Shown: positions 1 through 8,126, numbered from the stretch's first letter. The stretch: 52,683 nt of DNA from CAYNLG01 sp964397995 (GCA_964397995.1 CAYNLG010000019.1:1-52683); one strand, 5' to 3'. Numbers and translations: made by a program. The notes: generated from the letters alone by a model not told the origin.

Positions 1-244
1 ACGGGAAAAGTGCCGGGACCCAGTCGTCGCCTGTGTCCATGGTCGCCCGCCGGTCGATCTCCCAGAGTTGTCGGCGAAGCTGAAGGCTGCCGTCACGGAT
101 GATCGCGCCCTTCGGCCGATCCAGATCGGCGGGCACCGCGCCGGGCGCCGGTCCAGGCAGGTCCACCTGGAAGTGCATCCGGTCGCGGCGGCCCTTGATA
201 AAGGCCCGAAGCTCGGCTTGCCGGTCTGTGCGTGCGCGGTCCAT
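1..244 (-). CDS. Partial protein, possibly URO-D-like (N-terminus only)
   Basis: An open frame enters from a start at 244 and runs off the window at base 1, so only about 81 N-terminal residues are visible. The start ATG lies 7 bases downstream of the preceding gene's stop, with an AGGAC ribosome site just before it, so it is the third gene of the minus-strand operon. The visible part is hydrophilic, has no signal peptide and ends in a DTGDDWVPALFP segment. That reminds me of the N-terminus of uroporphyrinogen-decarboxylase-like proteins often found in sugar loci of PVC and related bacteria. This is recall of a family look, with no catalytic residue in view. The gene is well supported; the function is tentative. 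Confidence 0.55.
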   Translation of the reverse strand, partial: MDRARTDRQAELRAFIKGRRDRMHFQVDLPGPAPGAVPADLDRPKGAIIRDGSLQLRRQLWEIDRRATMDTGDDWVPALFP

Positions 245-251
245 ACGTGTC

Positions 252-2222
252 CTACTCGATGACCAGCATCTGATGCCCGTCCACGACCGGCACTGTAGCG
301 GTGACGCGGCCGTCTGCCGCGTCGTACGCGACATCCCGATCCTGTGGCGCTAAGTACACCCGCTTCGGCTTGCGGCCGAACGCGACGTCGACCTCAACGT
401 CGGACAGCGGAAGGCGATCCTCGATCAGGTCCATCCCGTCGGCCCGTCGCTCGGGCACGTAGTGCATCAGGTGGACGACCCGTCGCCCGTTCTGCTCGAG
501 CAGCGTTGCGCGGCCGGTGGTCGGCAGGCTCGTGACCAGGTTTCGCGTCTCCAGCAGACGGTCGAGCAGCGCCGCGAGCACGTCTCGGTACACGGGGTAC
601 GCCGTCTTGCCGTACGCGGTGAACAGGGGCGCCTGGGCATAGGCCACGGCGTCGCTCGCGACGACGGCCGGCCGCCGCGTTCGCTTGGCCATCGCGACCT
701 CCTCGTGGCCGGAGAAGGTGCGGTACGTGCGGCTGAAATACGGGTCGCCCAGACGCGCGAGCACCTCGGCCCCCTTGGCCGCGCGGACCTCCGGGCCGGG
801 CAGGTACAGCGCGTGTTCCATCTCAGGTGCCACGCCGGCCAGTTCCTTGCCGAGAAGCAGGTACGGCTGCGTGAACCGCGCGGGCTCCGCATACGAGACC
901 GGCCAGGCGTCCAGGGCAAATGCGGCCTTCTCTGGGGCCAGGCCCGACCATGCCGTCGCGAGCACCTTCCCGCCTTTGGCGAGGTAGGCCTTGACCTTTC
1001 TCGCGAGCGCCGTGTCCAGCCGTACCGTATCCGGCAGGACGAGCACCTCGTAGTTCGCGAACCGGGCCTCGATGTCGATCACATCGAAAAGGAACCCGGC
1101 CTCGGCGAGGGCCCGTGCCGCGCCGGCCACCGGCGCGGGCATACGGCGAACGTGCTCGTCCTCTGGTACTGCCAAGACGCCCACCTGGACAACGGGCGTC
1201 GCATCTTCGCACCACGGTGCCCGGGCCATCACCTGGCCGAAGACGGCGCCGATTCGGTCGTAGACGGTCGGCTGGATGCGGCCGCGCGGCGGAAGGTGGT
1301 CGCCGATGTTGGCCTTGCCCCCCAGCATCAGGGCATGGAAGCACTCCTGCTCCAGGGCCGCCTGCGGTTTCAGGCCGCCGACGTCGCCCCAGTGGTGGTG
1401 GAAACGGGCGGTCATGCCGACCATCGTCTTGCCGAACGTGCGGGCGAAGCGGCCCATGACGGGGAAGTGGGTGTAGCCCCAGCCCCCCGTCGGCAGGCTC
1501 TCGACGTCGATGTGCGTGTCGTAAGGCACGAGGTCCCGGGCCGCCAAGCTGAAGCACGAGTTGAAAAAGACACCAAGGTCGCGCCGGATGCCTTTGCCCG
1601 CTTGGGCCAGGTGGGCACACGCCTCGCGGATGATGCCGTGTTGCCAGCGGGCCGCCGCCGCCGCATCCGCCGGGTCGATGCCGTCTTCGTGCATGCGGTC
1701 CAGGCACACCGGGCAGTAGCATGCCGGCGACGGGGCCTGCATGATGTCGAAGAAGAGCCCGTCAACGGGGTAGGATGCCACCACTTCCTCCGCCTGGGCC
1801 AGCACCGCGTCCAGGTAATCCGTTCGGGCGAGGCACAGGAGATGCCATCCCGCCTTCATCGGCGGCCGCAGGTGACCCTCTCGCGTTACCGCCTCCAGGC
1901 TCGGATCCTCCTGCCAGGCGGCCTCGTCGTAGCCCACGCTGATGTAGGCCGGGGCACGAATGCCGCGGGCGTGCAAGGCCGCCAACTGCGCCCCCATCAG
2001 GTCGAACGAGAGGCTGGGATGCGGCCGCCCGACCTTCGTCGGGTAATAGCTCATCCCGTGGTGGCACTTGGCGAAGATCGTCACCTGGCCCACATGGGCT
2101 TCGGCGAAGGTGTCGGCCAAGCGGTCGGCGTCGAAGTCGGCGCCGACGTCCGGTATCAGCGGCGAGGTGTGGAAGTCCAGGTGAATCTGCGTCATCGGCA
2201 GGTCGAGGGGCCGTCGGGCCAT
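252..2222 (-). CDS. GHL6-like glycoside hydrolase with trimerisation-type domain
   Basis: A 656-residue cytoplasmic protein (no signal peptide). The N-terminal half looks like a TIM barrel of the hypothetical glycosyl hydrolase 6 / fucosidase-like type: an early LDFHTSP strand, a GMSYYPTK segment, and VDGLFFDIM followed by CYCPVC around residues 150-165. The middle (about 340-440) resembles the beta-galactosidase trimerisation fold, with the segments VLVLPDTVRLD and AYLAKGGKVLATAWSG. The C-terminus is a beta domain. The start at 2222 has GGAG upstream. It lies between an L-fucose isomerase homologue and a URO-D-like gene, so it probably releases a deoxy-sugar or galactoside that the isomerase then uses. 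The substrate is inferred from context only. Confidence 0.75.
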   Translation of the reverse strand: MARRPLDLPMTQIHLDFHTSPLIPDVGADFDADRLADTFAEAHVGQVTIFAKCHHGMSYYPTKVGRPHPSLSFDLMGAQLAALHARGIRAPAYISVGYDEAAWQEDPSLEAVTREGHLRPPMKAGWHLLCLARTDYLDAVLAQAEEVVASYPVDGLFFDIMQAPSPACYCPVCLDRMHEDGIDPADAAAAARWQHGIIREACAHLAQAGKGIRRDLGVFFNSCFSLAARDLVPYDTHIDVESLPTGGWGYTHFPVMGRFARTFGKTMVGMTARFHHHWGDVGGLKPQAALEQECFHALMLGGKANIGDHLPPRGRIQPTVYDRIGAVFGQVMARAPWCEDATPVVQVGVLAVPEDEHVRRMPAPVAGAARALAEAGFLFDVIDIEARFANYEVLVLPDTVRLDTALARKVKAYLAKGGKVLATAWSGLAPEKAAFALDAWPVSYAEPARFTQPYLLLGKELAGVAPEMEHALYLPGPEVRAAKGAEVLARLGDPYFSRTYRTFSGHEEVAMAKRTRRPAVVASDAVAYAQAPLFTAYGKTAYPVYRDVLAALLDRLLETRNLVTSLPTTGRATLLEQNGRRVVHLMHYVPERRADGMDLIEDRLPLSDVEVDVAFGRKPKRVYLAPQDRDVAYDAADGRVTATVPVVDGHQMLVIE

Positions 2223-2244
2223 CGTGGGTCTCCGGAAAGGTGCG

Positions 2245-2271
2245 GGGCCGCGACGCCTGTGGCCGCGGCCC
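2245..2271 (-). other. Intergenic hairpin between fucI-like gene and glycosidase
   Basis: A perfect 8-base inverted repeat (GGGCCGCG / CGCGGCCC) with an 11-base loop occupies the 87-base gap between two co-directional genes. No T-run follows on the minus strand, so it is more likely an mRNA-stabilising or attenuating hairpin than a full terminator. Confidence 0.35.
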
Positions 2272-2309
2272 GCGTGATCGATACGGCGCGTGCGTCGGTG
2301 CGAGGGCGC

Positions 2310-4028
2310 CTACCGCCGCTTCGCCCGGTCCAGCTTGGCCGCCGTCTCGCCACCGGCCAGGAGGAACGCCAGCGGGACAGGCCGGTCGGTGCCCTCGATG
2401 AACGCCGGCCGCGCCTGCCACGGCGCCACGCTGAGTACCCCGGACAGGTCCATCCAATGCTGCAGCCGCGCCGGCTTCAGGTTCCACGTCATGTGGAAGT
2501 GGTTCGCGGGGGCGTACTGCTTGTACTCCGCCATGGCGGCGTAGGTGGGGACGACCCAAGTGTGCGGCCAGGTGGGCGTCGAAGTGTTGGCGACGGCCTG
2601 GGCCAGTTCCTCCGGCATGTCGACGGTGCGGGCCTCGTCCCAGACCATGCTGAAGGCCCCGGCCGGCTCGCTGTAAGCGAGGCGGGCCGCGATGCCCTCG
2701 ATACCGCCCGGCGTCACGAACGTGACGCTGTTGCCGCCGCCGGGGAAGTAGAAGAGGTCGGCCTGGGGCATGCTGATACGCTCAAGGCATGCCTCCGGCT
2801 CGTCGCCGGGGGCGCCGGCCCAGTTGAAGCTGGCTGAGCCGGAGTTGTCGCCGTCAACGAAGCCGTGCTGGGCCCAGAGGTCCTTCTTCGTGTGTTTGAT
2901 ACCGAGCTCGCCGGCCAGCCGCTGGATCTCCCACGGCTCCCAGACCTTGCGGAAATCCATGAAGAGCGGCGGGTTGCCGCCCGAGAGCCACGTCATGAAG
3001 AGCATGGTCAGGAGGCCCTGGACGTCCGCTTCTGTGGCGAAGGGCAGGGGCGGCTTCGAGCCGCGATGGTCGAAGGTCGAGTTGAAGAGCGATTCGGCCG
3101 CGTCGGCGATCGCCAGCGGCGTGCCCCTCGGGTCGGAGCCCCACTCCAGCTGGTTCATGAACCCGCCGCCGACCGCGTTCAGTTCGGACATCAGGTCCTT
3201 CATGACGAGGTACAGGGCCAGGCCCTGCTCGAACTTGGCCTCGTCCTCTTCCGAGGGAAGCTCGATGCGGTCGCCGAGGTGCTTGGTCAGCCAGTTCTTG
3301 AGGCGCGTGAGCTCACCCTGCTCGTAGGCGCCCTTGGTGACCATGTCGGCCAGGAGCTTCATGTCGAGCCGGGTGATCTCGAGGCCGAACGTGCGGCGAG
3401 TGGGCATGATGTGGGCGAGGGCCGTTTCCATGCCCATGGAGTCGTGGCCGAAGATGACCACGCGCCGGCCCTTCAGCCCCGCATGGGTCAGGGCCGCGTA
3501 GCACCAGTCGAGGAGTGCCGCGGCGGTGCCCTCGGTCATCTCGGGCTTCTGGCCGGTATCCGGCCACGTGCCGACGTTCAGGGCCGCCAGCCGCCCGCTC
3601 TGGGCCAGCGCGCCGTTGACGGCGTGCGCGAAGACGACGCCCGGCTTCGGCCCGGAGTTGCCGCACGTGATGTTCACGGGCAGGTCCGGCGGGAAATGGC
3701 TCAGGAGGCTGATCAGCGTCAGCTGCGGGAAGGCCCATGTGTCCGGGGCGCAGATGATCGCCTGGACGCCGGCGGCCTTGAACTGGCGGGCGACCTGGTC
3801 GGCCTGGGCCTCGCCGTCGATCAGGACGGGTGTCCAGACCACGTCGACGGCCTTGCCGTCGGGCATCGTGACGCCGCCCGCCACGGTGTCGGCCACCATC
3901 TTGACGATGTTCTGGCTTCGGGTGCGCGACGCTTCGTCGATCCTTGGGTCACACGTCGCGCAGACGCCGAAGGTGACCGTCTCGCGCCTGCTCTCGATGG
4001 TGTCGGTGAGCTTCTTCGCCTTGGCCAC
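2310..4028 (-). CDS. fucI: L-fucose isomerase family protein
   Basis: A 572-residue protein, close to the roughly 590 residues of FucI, which interconverts L-fucose and L-fuculose (also D-arabinose and ribulose) using Mn2+ in the cytoplasm. Metal ligands are visible and correctly spaced: Glu in PFATEAD (about residue 333), Asp in LFMDFRKVW (about 358) and a His in NHFHMTWN (about 510-512). They match E. coli Glu337, Asp361 and His528. I place the start at GTG 4028 because AGGAGGAAG sits directly upstream; a longer ATG start at 4109 has no such site. It leads an operon with the glycosidase and the URO-D-like gene. Divergence from classical FucI leaves room for another 6-deoxy or pentose substrate. 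Confidence 0.8.
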   Translation of the reverse strand: MAKAKKLTDTIESRRETVTFGVCATCDPRIDEASRTRSQNIVKMVADTVAGGVTMPDGKAVDVVWTPVLIDGEAQADQVARQFKAAGVQAIICAPDTWAFPQLTLISLLSHFPPDLPVNITCGNSGPKPGVVFAHAVNGALAQSGRLAALNVGTWPDTGQKPEMTEGTAAALLDWCYAALTHAGLKGRRVVIFGHDSMGMETALAHIMPTRRTFGLEITRLDMKLLADMVTKGAYEQGELTRLKNWLTKHLGDRIELPSEEDEAKFEQGLALYLVMKDLMSELNAVGGGFMNQLEWGSDPRGTPLAIADAAESLFNSTFDHRGSKPPLPFATEADVQGLLTMLFMTWLSGGNPPLFMDFRKVWEPWEIQRLAGELGIKHTKKDLWAQHGFVDGDNSGSASFNWAGAPGDEPEACLERISMPQADLFYFPGGGNSVTFVTPGGIEGIAARLAYSEPAGAFSMVWDEARTVDMPEELAQAVANTSTPTWPHTWVVPTYAAMAEYKQYAPANHFHMTWNLKPARLQHWMDLSGVLSVAPWQARPAFIEGTDRPVPLAFLLAGGETAAKLDRAKRR

Positions 4029-4210
4029 GGGGCTTCCTCCTCGCCGGCAGAGCTGGTCAATGGGTGCATACAAACGCGCCTCTCCCGGCCGTGACACAGG
4101 CAGCCCCAAAAGGCTTGGCCGGTGGCGTTAGCTTCCCCCGCGCCGTGGGTGAAGTCAAGGCGAATCCGGCGGCTTGACCGGCCGTGGCGCACGCCGAACG
4201 ACGCCGGCGG

Positions 4211-4232
4211 CTCCCACTGAAGAAGTCGGGAG
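4211..4232 (-). terminator. Possible hairpin after sulfatase gene
   Basis: CTCCC-ACT and AGT-C-GGGAG can pair with one bulge and a 5-base loop, starting 5 bases beyond the sulfatase stop. There is no T-tract, so termination is only suggested. Confidence 0.3.
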
Positions 4233-4236
4233 TTAC

Positions 4237-5739
4237 CTATATGGCGGCGCTTGCCCGGGCGACCGTCTCGGCCTCGTCGGCGCCCGCGAGCCCCGTCGGG
4301 TGCGCTTCCAGGAAGCCCGCATGGTGAGCCCGGCCGGTCGCCCGCAACCGCTCGCAGTAGCCCACCAGCTTCCCGCGGGTGTGAAACGGGCCGCCTTCAC
4401 GCATGACCAGCCACAGCGGGTCGACCGGCGACTCGCTCGTGGTCATCATCTCGGCCGTCCAGTCCTCCAGGAGCGCCTGGCCGCGGTCGGCTGGCGCCGG
4501 GTCCGCCTCGGCCAGATTATTGAGCTCGTGCGGGTCTTCGCGGACGTTGAAGAGCATCCGGGCGGGCAGATTCTTCAGGCCCGTGTGGTAGGTGCGGATG
4601 AAGCAGTAGTCGTCCCAGCGCACGGCCCGCATCTGGGACCATGCGTTCTGGCTCATGACGACGTACGGACGACCGGCGTTCTCGCCCTGCCGCATCGCCG
4701 GGGCGAAGCTCCGCCCGTCCCAGCCCGCCGGCACGGTGCCGCCGGCCAACTCAATGAGCGTGGCCGCGATGTCGGTCTGGTAGTGGAGGCCTGGATCGAC
4801 GCGACCGCCTGGCAGGCCGGGCCAGCGGACGATCATCGGGACGCGGCTGGTGATGTGGTCCGCGACGGCGTGGTCGCCGATGACGCCGAGCTCGCCCAGG
4901 TTCTCGCCGTGGTCGCTCGTGACGACGATGACCGTCTCGTCGAGGACGCCCTTGTCGGCCAGAGCGTTGAGGATGCGGCCGAGCCACATATCGGCGTAGC
5001 GGATGCCCGTGTCGTAGCCGTCGACCCACTGTTTGTACTCGTCCATCGAGCGGATCTGCGCAGGCTGGCGACGGTGTTCGCTCTCGCGGCCGAAGTTGCC
5101 GGCGGGCTCCTGCGGTGTGCCGGGGCCGAAACTGTCCCACTGGGCTTGGCGGAGTTCCTCCGTGTACCAGTCCTCCATCGGGGCGTCGGCGAAGGGGTCG
5201 CCGAACGCGTCCGGCGTGCGGTATGTCGTGTGCGGGTCCCAGACGTTAACGTGGAGGACCCAGTCGTCGCGTTCGGCGTTCCGCTCGATCCACTCCAGGG
5301 CCTGCGGGACGACCTCGTCGGCGATCTCGCCGCCCCGCTTCCCCGTGTTGGTGAACTCGCGCCAGCCCTCGCAGAACCACCATGCACTGTGGCGCTCCGC
5401 GTAGGGGCTGAAGCTGACGGGGTACAGACCGCCCTGGTCCCGCAGGTTCCAGACAAGACCGCCGCGCTGGCCCATCGTGGAAAAACTGCGCCGGAACCCG
5501 ACCGGCCGGATGTCGGCCGCCGTGCCGCCGTGGCCGACGATGCCCGTGTGGATGCCGAAGCGGCCGGTGAACATGCTGGCCCGGCTCGGAAGGCACGGGG
5601 CGTCCGAGATGTAGCAGTGCTCGAAGCGGACGCCTTCGGCCGCCACTTGGTCGATGACGGGCGAGGTGTTGCGCAGGTACCCGTAGCAGCCGAGATGGTC
5701 GGCCCGGGTGGTGTCGATATCGTAGTACAGGACCCGCAT
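4237..5739 (-). CDS. Sulfatase (formylglycine-dependent)
   Basis: A 500-residue sulfatase of the alkaline-phosphatase superfamily, hydrolysing sulfate esters. The N-terminal metal-binding strand reads YDIDTTRADHLGCYGY (Asp7 and Asp9), and the maturation signature CLPSRASMFTGR places the Cys converted to formylglycine at residue 49. A later VVTSDHGENLG segment gives the second pair of metal ligands. I chose ATG 5739 because AGGAGC precedes it and the protein then begins exactly at the conserved first strand; the open frame extends upstream to 5961 without family similarity. There is no signal peptide, so it may be cytoplasmic or its export is not visible. Neighbouring fucose-isomerase and glycosidase genes suggest sulfated fucose-type glycans as substrate. 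A sulfatase-maturing enzyme is not in the window. Confidence 0.92.
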   Translation of the reverse strand: MRVLYYDIDTTRADHLGCYGYLRNTSPVIDQVAAEGVRFEHCYISDAPCLPSRASMFTGRFGIHTGIVGHGGTAADIRPVGFRRSFSTMGQRGGLVWNLRDQGGLYPVSFSPYAERHSAWWFCEGWREFTNTGKRGGEIADEVVPQALEWIERNAERDDWVLHVNVWDPHTTYRTPDAFGDPFADAPMEDWYTEELRQAQWDSFGPGTPQEPAGNFGRESEHRRQPAQIRSMDEYKQWVDGYDTGIRYADMWLGRILNALADKGVLDETVIVVTSDHGENLGELGVIGDHAVADHITSRVPMIVRWPGLPGGRVDPGLHYQTDIAATLIELAGGTVPAGWDGRSFAPAMRQGENAGRPYVVMSQNAWSQMRAVRWDDYCFIRTYHTGLKNLPARMLFNVREDPHELNNLAEADPAPADRGQALLEDWTAEMMTTSESPVDPLWLVMREGGPFHTRGKLVGYCERLRATGRAHHAGFLEAHPTGLAGADEAETVARASAAI

Positions 5740-5772
5740 TGGAAGCTCCTTTTCGCCGACAAACGAACGCGA

Positions 5773-5801
5773 AGCATAGTGCGCCGGGCGGAACGAATCA
5801 A
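5773..5801 (-). promoter_or_regulatory. Sigma-70 promoter of the sulfatase gene
   Basis: On the minus strand TTGATT (5801-5796) is followed after 17 bases by TATGCT (5778-5773), about 34 bases before the sulfatase start. Confidence 0.65.
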
Positions 5802-5851
5802 GTACGGTCCACCGCTTCTCGCCTCTGAGGAGCGGAAAGCCCAGGACGCCC

Positions 5852-5899
5852 TTGACTTCTGCCTCGCCCCCGCCAACACTATATTCGATGGACCGAATA
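5852..5899 (+). promoter_or_regulatory. arsR promoter with palindromic operator
   Basis: A perfect inverted repeat TATTCG-ATGGAC-CGAATA occupies 5882-5899, about 30 bases before the arsR-like start. ATTCG/CGAAT half-sites like these are typical of ArsR/SmtB operators. TTGACT at 5852-5857 may be the -35 box, with a weak -10 (AACACT) 17 bases later just before the palindrome. Repression of its own operon, released by the ligand, is the simplest reading. The operator lies about 100 bases upstream of the sulfatase promoter, so cross-regulation of that gene is unlikely. Confidence 0.6.
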
Positions 5900-5930
5900 C
5901 AATCAAGCGCGCCGCTAACCTGAGAACACC

Positions 5931-6248
5931 ATGCGAGACAGAGATATTGTTGCCGCGGCAACGTGGTTGAGGGCGGCGGCCCATCCGACCCGCCTGAAGA
6001 TTCTCGCCGAGCTGCGCAAGGGCACCAAGTGCGTCAATGACATCAGCGACCTGCTCGACCGGCCCCAGCCGAACGTGTCGCAGCACTTGGCCGCCTTGAG
6101 GGAACACGGGCTGGTCGGATTCTATCAGCGCGGTGTCTCACGCTGCTACTACCTGATGGACTCGGCACGCATCGGCGATCTCCTCGAGGTGGCCACGCGG
6201 TCAACACCCCAGAGCGAAGCGCGGCGTACTCCGCTGGAGGTGGCTTGA
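5931..6248 (+). CDS. ArsR/SmtB-family transcriptional regulator
   Basis: A 105-residue winged-helix protein of normal ArsR length. It shows AAHPTRLKILAELRKG (helices 1-2), a CVNDISDLLDRPQPNVSQHLAALREHGLV helix-turn-helix spread over about residues 34-62, and a beta-wing ending in SRCYYLMD. A Cys sits where the metal-binding ELCVCDL loop occurs in ArsR, but the second Cys of that motif is missing, so the signal may be a different metal, redox state or thiol. It is first in an operon with two methyltransferases, a ferredoxin and a zinc ribbon, and a perfect palindrome lies in its leader. Assignment to the family is secure; the inducer is unknown. Confidence 0.92.
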   Translation: MRDRDIVAAATWLRAAAHPTRLKILAELRKGTKCVNDISDLLDRPQPNVSQHLAALREHGLVGFYQRGVSRCYYLMDSARIGDLLEVATRSTPQSEARRTPLEVA

Positions 6249-6937
6249 TGAGAGCCGCCCAAGCCGGGGTGATTCCTTTCGACCGGGACGCGGACCGTTA
6301 CGACGGCTGGTTCGACACGCTGCCCGGGAGGTCCCTCTTCGAGTCAGAACTCCGTTGCGTCCGCCGGCTGGTGGGCGATCTGCCACGTCCCTGGCTCGAG
6401 GTCGGTGTGGGCACGGGGCGCTTCGCACGGGCCCTGAACGTCGACGTGGGCATCGATCCGTCCAGTCGGGCGCTCCAGTGGGCCGTTCGTCGCGGTCTTC
6501 GTGTGGTGTGTGCGGCCGGCGAGGCCCTGCCGTTGGGTGACCGGGTGTTCGGCGCGGTGCTTCTCGTGGTGACGCTCTGCTTCGTGGCCGACCCGGTGAG
6601 CGTCCTCAGGGAGGCCCGTCGCGTTCTGCAAACGGGAGGCGGCGTGGTCCTCGGCATCGTCCCCGCGAACAGCCCGTGGGGGCGCCACTATCGGTCCATG
6701 GCCGCTGCCGGGCACCTGTTCTACGGACCGGCCCGGTTCTACAGCGCGGAGATGGTACGCGACGCGGCCACGGTGGCCGGGTTGGTGGTGACCGACGGTG
6801 TCTCGACGCTCGTGCGGAAGCCTGGCCAGACGGCCCCGCCCATTGAGAACCCGGTGGACGGCCTTCCGGCAGAAGCCGGGTTCGCCGTGTTACGCCTGAG
6901 GCGGCCGAGGGATCACCAGGACGAGGAAGGCGTGTGA
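6248..6937 (+). CDS. Class I SAM-dependent methyltransferase
   Basis: A 229-residue protein whose start overlaps the arsR stop by one base (TGATG), with GGAGGTG upstream, so translation is coupled. Motif I is intact (LEVGVGTGRFA, about residues 50-60), followed by an acidic residue in VDVGIDPS, the EALPLGDRVFGAVLLVVTL motif in pieces, and the VLREARRVLQTGGGVVLG strand. The overall look is the UbiE/Methyltransf_11 type. There is no cysteine cluster like that of ArsM arsenite methyltransferase. The acceptor is unknown; linkage to an ArsR regulator and Fe-S and zinc-ribbon partners suggests a metal, metalloid or cofactor-related substrate. Confidence 0.85.
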   Translation: MRAAQAGVIPFDRDADRYDGWFDTLPGRSLFESELRCVRRLVGDLPRPWLEVGVGTGRFARALNVDVGIDPSSRALQWAVRRGLRVVCAAGEALPLGDRVFGAVLLVVTLCFVADPVSVLREARRVLQTGGGVVLGIVPANSPWGRHYRSMAAAGHLFYGPARFYSAEMVRDAATVAGLVVTDGVSTLVRKPGQTAPPIENPVDGLPAEAGFAVLRLRRPRDHQDEEGV

Positions 6938-7014
6938 TCGCGGTCTGCCAAGTCGCAGATAGGCCGACCAAGCCATTGGCTCCGGGTCGGCGCTGAAGGC
7001 GAAAGGAGATGGCC

Positions 7015-7359
7015 ATGCCGTGGGTGGACCAGGCAAGGTGCGTGTCGTGTGGTGTGTGCGTGGAGACCTGCCCGGTGGGGGCCATCGCTCTGGATGCGGC
7101 GGAGAAGGCCGCCATCGACGAGTCCGGGTGTATCCGGTGCGGAGCCTGTCATGGTGCATGTCCCCAGGAGGCCGTGCGGCACGATTCCGAGCGAATCCCC
7201 CTGGAGGTTGAACAGAACGTCCAGTGGGTGACGCGGCTGCTGCGGCACTACGAGAGTGCGGGAGATCGCCGCGCGTCTCTGGAGCGGATGAACCGCTACT
7301 TCTGTAGGCAGCGCAAGGTGGCAGACGCCACGATCGGGCGAATCGAAGCCATCCGGTAA
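7015..7359 (+). CDS. 2x[4Fe-4S] ferredoxin-like protein
   Basis: A 114-residue protein with two complete CxxCxxCxxxCP motifs: Cys 9, 12, 15, 19 and Cys 39, 42, 45, 49. It therefore should bind two [4Fe-4S] clusters and carry low-potential electrons. The start ATG at 7015 is preferred over ATG 7009 because AAAGGAG ends directly at 7008 and needs spacing. Unlike small ferredoxins it carries a further 65 residues, a basic helical tail with one more Cys (NRYFCRQRK), which could be a docking segment for an operon partner. It sits between the first methyltransferase and the FmdB-type gene. Confidence 0.9.
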   Translation: MPWVDQARCVSCGVCVETCPVGAIALDAAEKAAIDESGCIRCGACHGACPQEAVRHDSERIPLEVEQNVQWVTRLLRHYESAGDRRASLERMNRYFCRQRKVADATIGRIEAIR

Positions 7360-7369
7360 GGAGAACCCG

Positions 7370-7567
7370 ATGCCCCTGTTCGAGTACCAGTGCCGCGAAT
7401 GTGGTCACGTCATGGACGTGCTGGTCAAGAGCACGAGCGCATCGCGTCCGACCTGCAGGCAGTGCGGCAGTCGCCGCACCGAAAAGCGGCTTTGCACCTT
7501 CGGGATCGGTCGCGGGAACGCCGGGGCTGGCGCATCATGTCCTTCCGGCACGTGCCCCCTTTCCTGA
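7370..7567 (+). CDS. FmdB-family zinc ribbon protein
   Basis: A 65-residue protein starting with the typical MPLFEYQCRECGH of FmdB/CxxC_CxxC_SSSS proteins. Cys 8, 11, 29 and 32 make the zinc knuckles; Cys 42, 57 and 62 are additional. AAGGAGAACCCG precedes the ATG, only 10 bases after the ferredoxin stop. The family was first noticed next to formylmethanofuran dehydrogenase and acetamidase genes and is usually called regulatory, but its role is poorly defined. Here it is part of the ArsR-controlled operon. Confidence 0.88.
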   Translation: MPLFEYQCRECGHVMDVLVKSTSASRPTCRQCGSRRTEKRLCTFGIGRGNAGAGASCPSGTCPLS

Positions 7568-7577
7568 GAACGGTTCC

Positions 7578-8126
7578 TTGACTGACGGAAAACTCTATGC
7601 CACTGCCGAAGGCGTCCTCCTGGCCGCGGGTGTCGGCCCCGGCCAGCGTGGACTCGACTTCGGCTGTCGTGCGGGCACCTATGCCATTCCCATGGCCCGC
7701 CTCGTCGGTCCGGCGGGCTGGGTGACGGCGTGTGACAGGGACGAGGACGCACTGGGCCGACTGCGGGAACGGGCTGCTCGTGCAGGCGTCGGCAACCTGA
7801 CGACCCACGCGGTATCACGGGCAGAGGATCTGCCGCTGGAGACAGGTACTGTGAACGTGGTGCTGCTCTATGACGTGCTTCACGACTACTACTTCTCCGC
7901 AGCAGAACGGGCTGGCCTCCTGAAATGGGTGGCCCGCTTGGTGCGGCCGGGCGGCGTGATGTCGGTCTTCCCGAACCACATGAGCCCTCAAACCGTCGAC
8001 GCTGAGATCGTAGCCGGGGCTCTGCACCTCGGGTTCAGGGCGGCCACGTCCTATGAAGGGCCTCTTGTTCACGATGAGGCCGTCAGCGAGGGCCACATCC
8101 TCAACTTCAGGAAGTGCGAGGCTTAG
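7578..8126 (+). CDS. Second SAM-dependent methyltransferase, altered motif I
   Basis: A protein of 182 residues if it starts at TTG 7578, ten bases after the fmdB-like stop; no ATG or GTG in frame suits better, and the conserved region begins at LYATAEGVLLAAGV. The fold signature is present: GLDFGCRAGTY, then VTACDRDEDAL, a DVLHDYYFSA segment (motif IV) and VRPGGVMSVFPNH. Motif I normally reads GCGxG; here the central Gly is Arg31, which could weaken SAM binding or mark a specialised subgroup. It is the last gene of the ArsR operon. The substrate is unknown. Confidence 0.8.
   Translation: MTDGKLYATAEGVLLAAGVGPGQRGLDFGCRAGTYAIPMARLVGPAGWVTACDRDEDALGRLRERAARAGVGNLTTHAVSRAEDLPLETGTVNVVLLYDVLHDYYFSAAERAGLLKWVARLVRPGGVMSVFPNHMSPQTVDAEIVAGALHLGFRAATSYEGPLVHDEAVSEGHILNFRKCEA

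Noticed and set aside
462..2837. A 791-codon plus-strand open frame over the glycosidase
   Set aside because: Antisense shadow of the glycosidase and of part of the fucI-like gene, with no recognisable domain and no ribosome site. Other long antisense frames (for example 10114-11508 and 40257-42851) were dropped for the same reasons.
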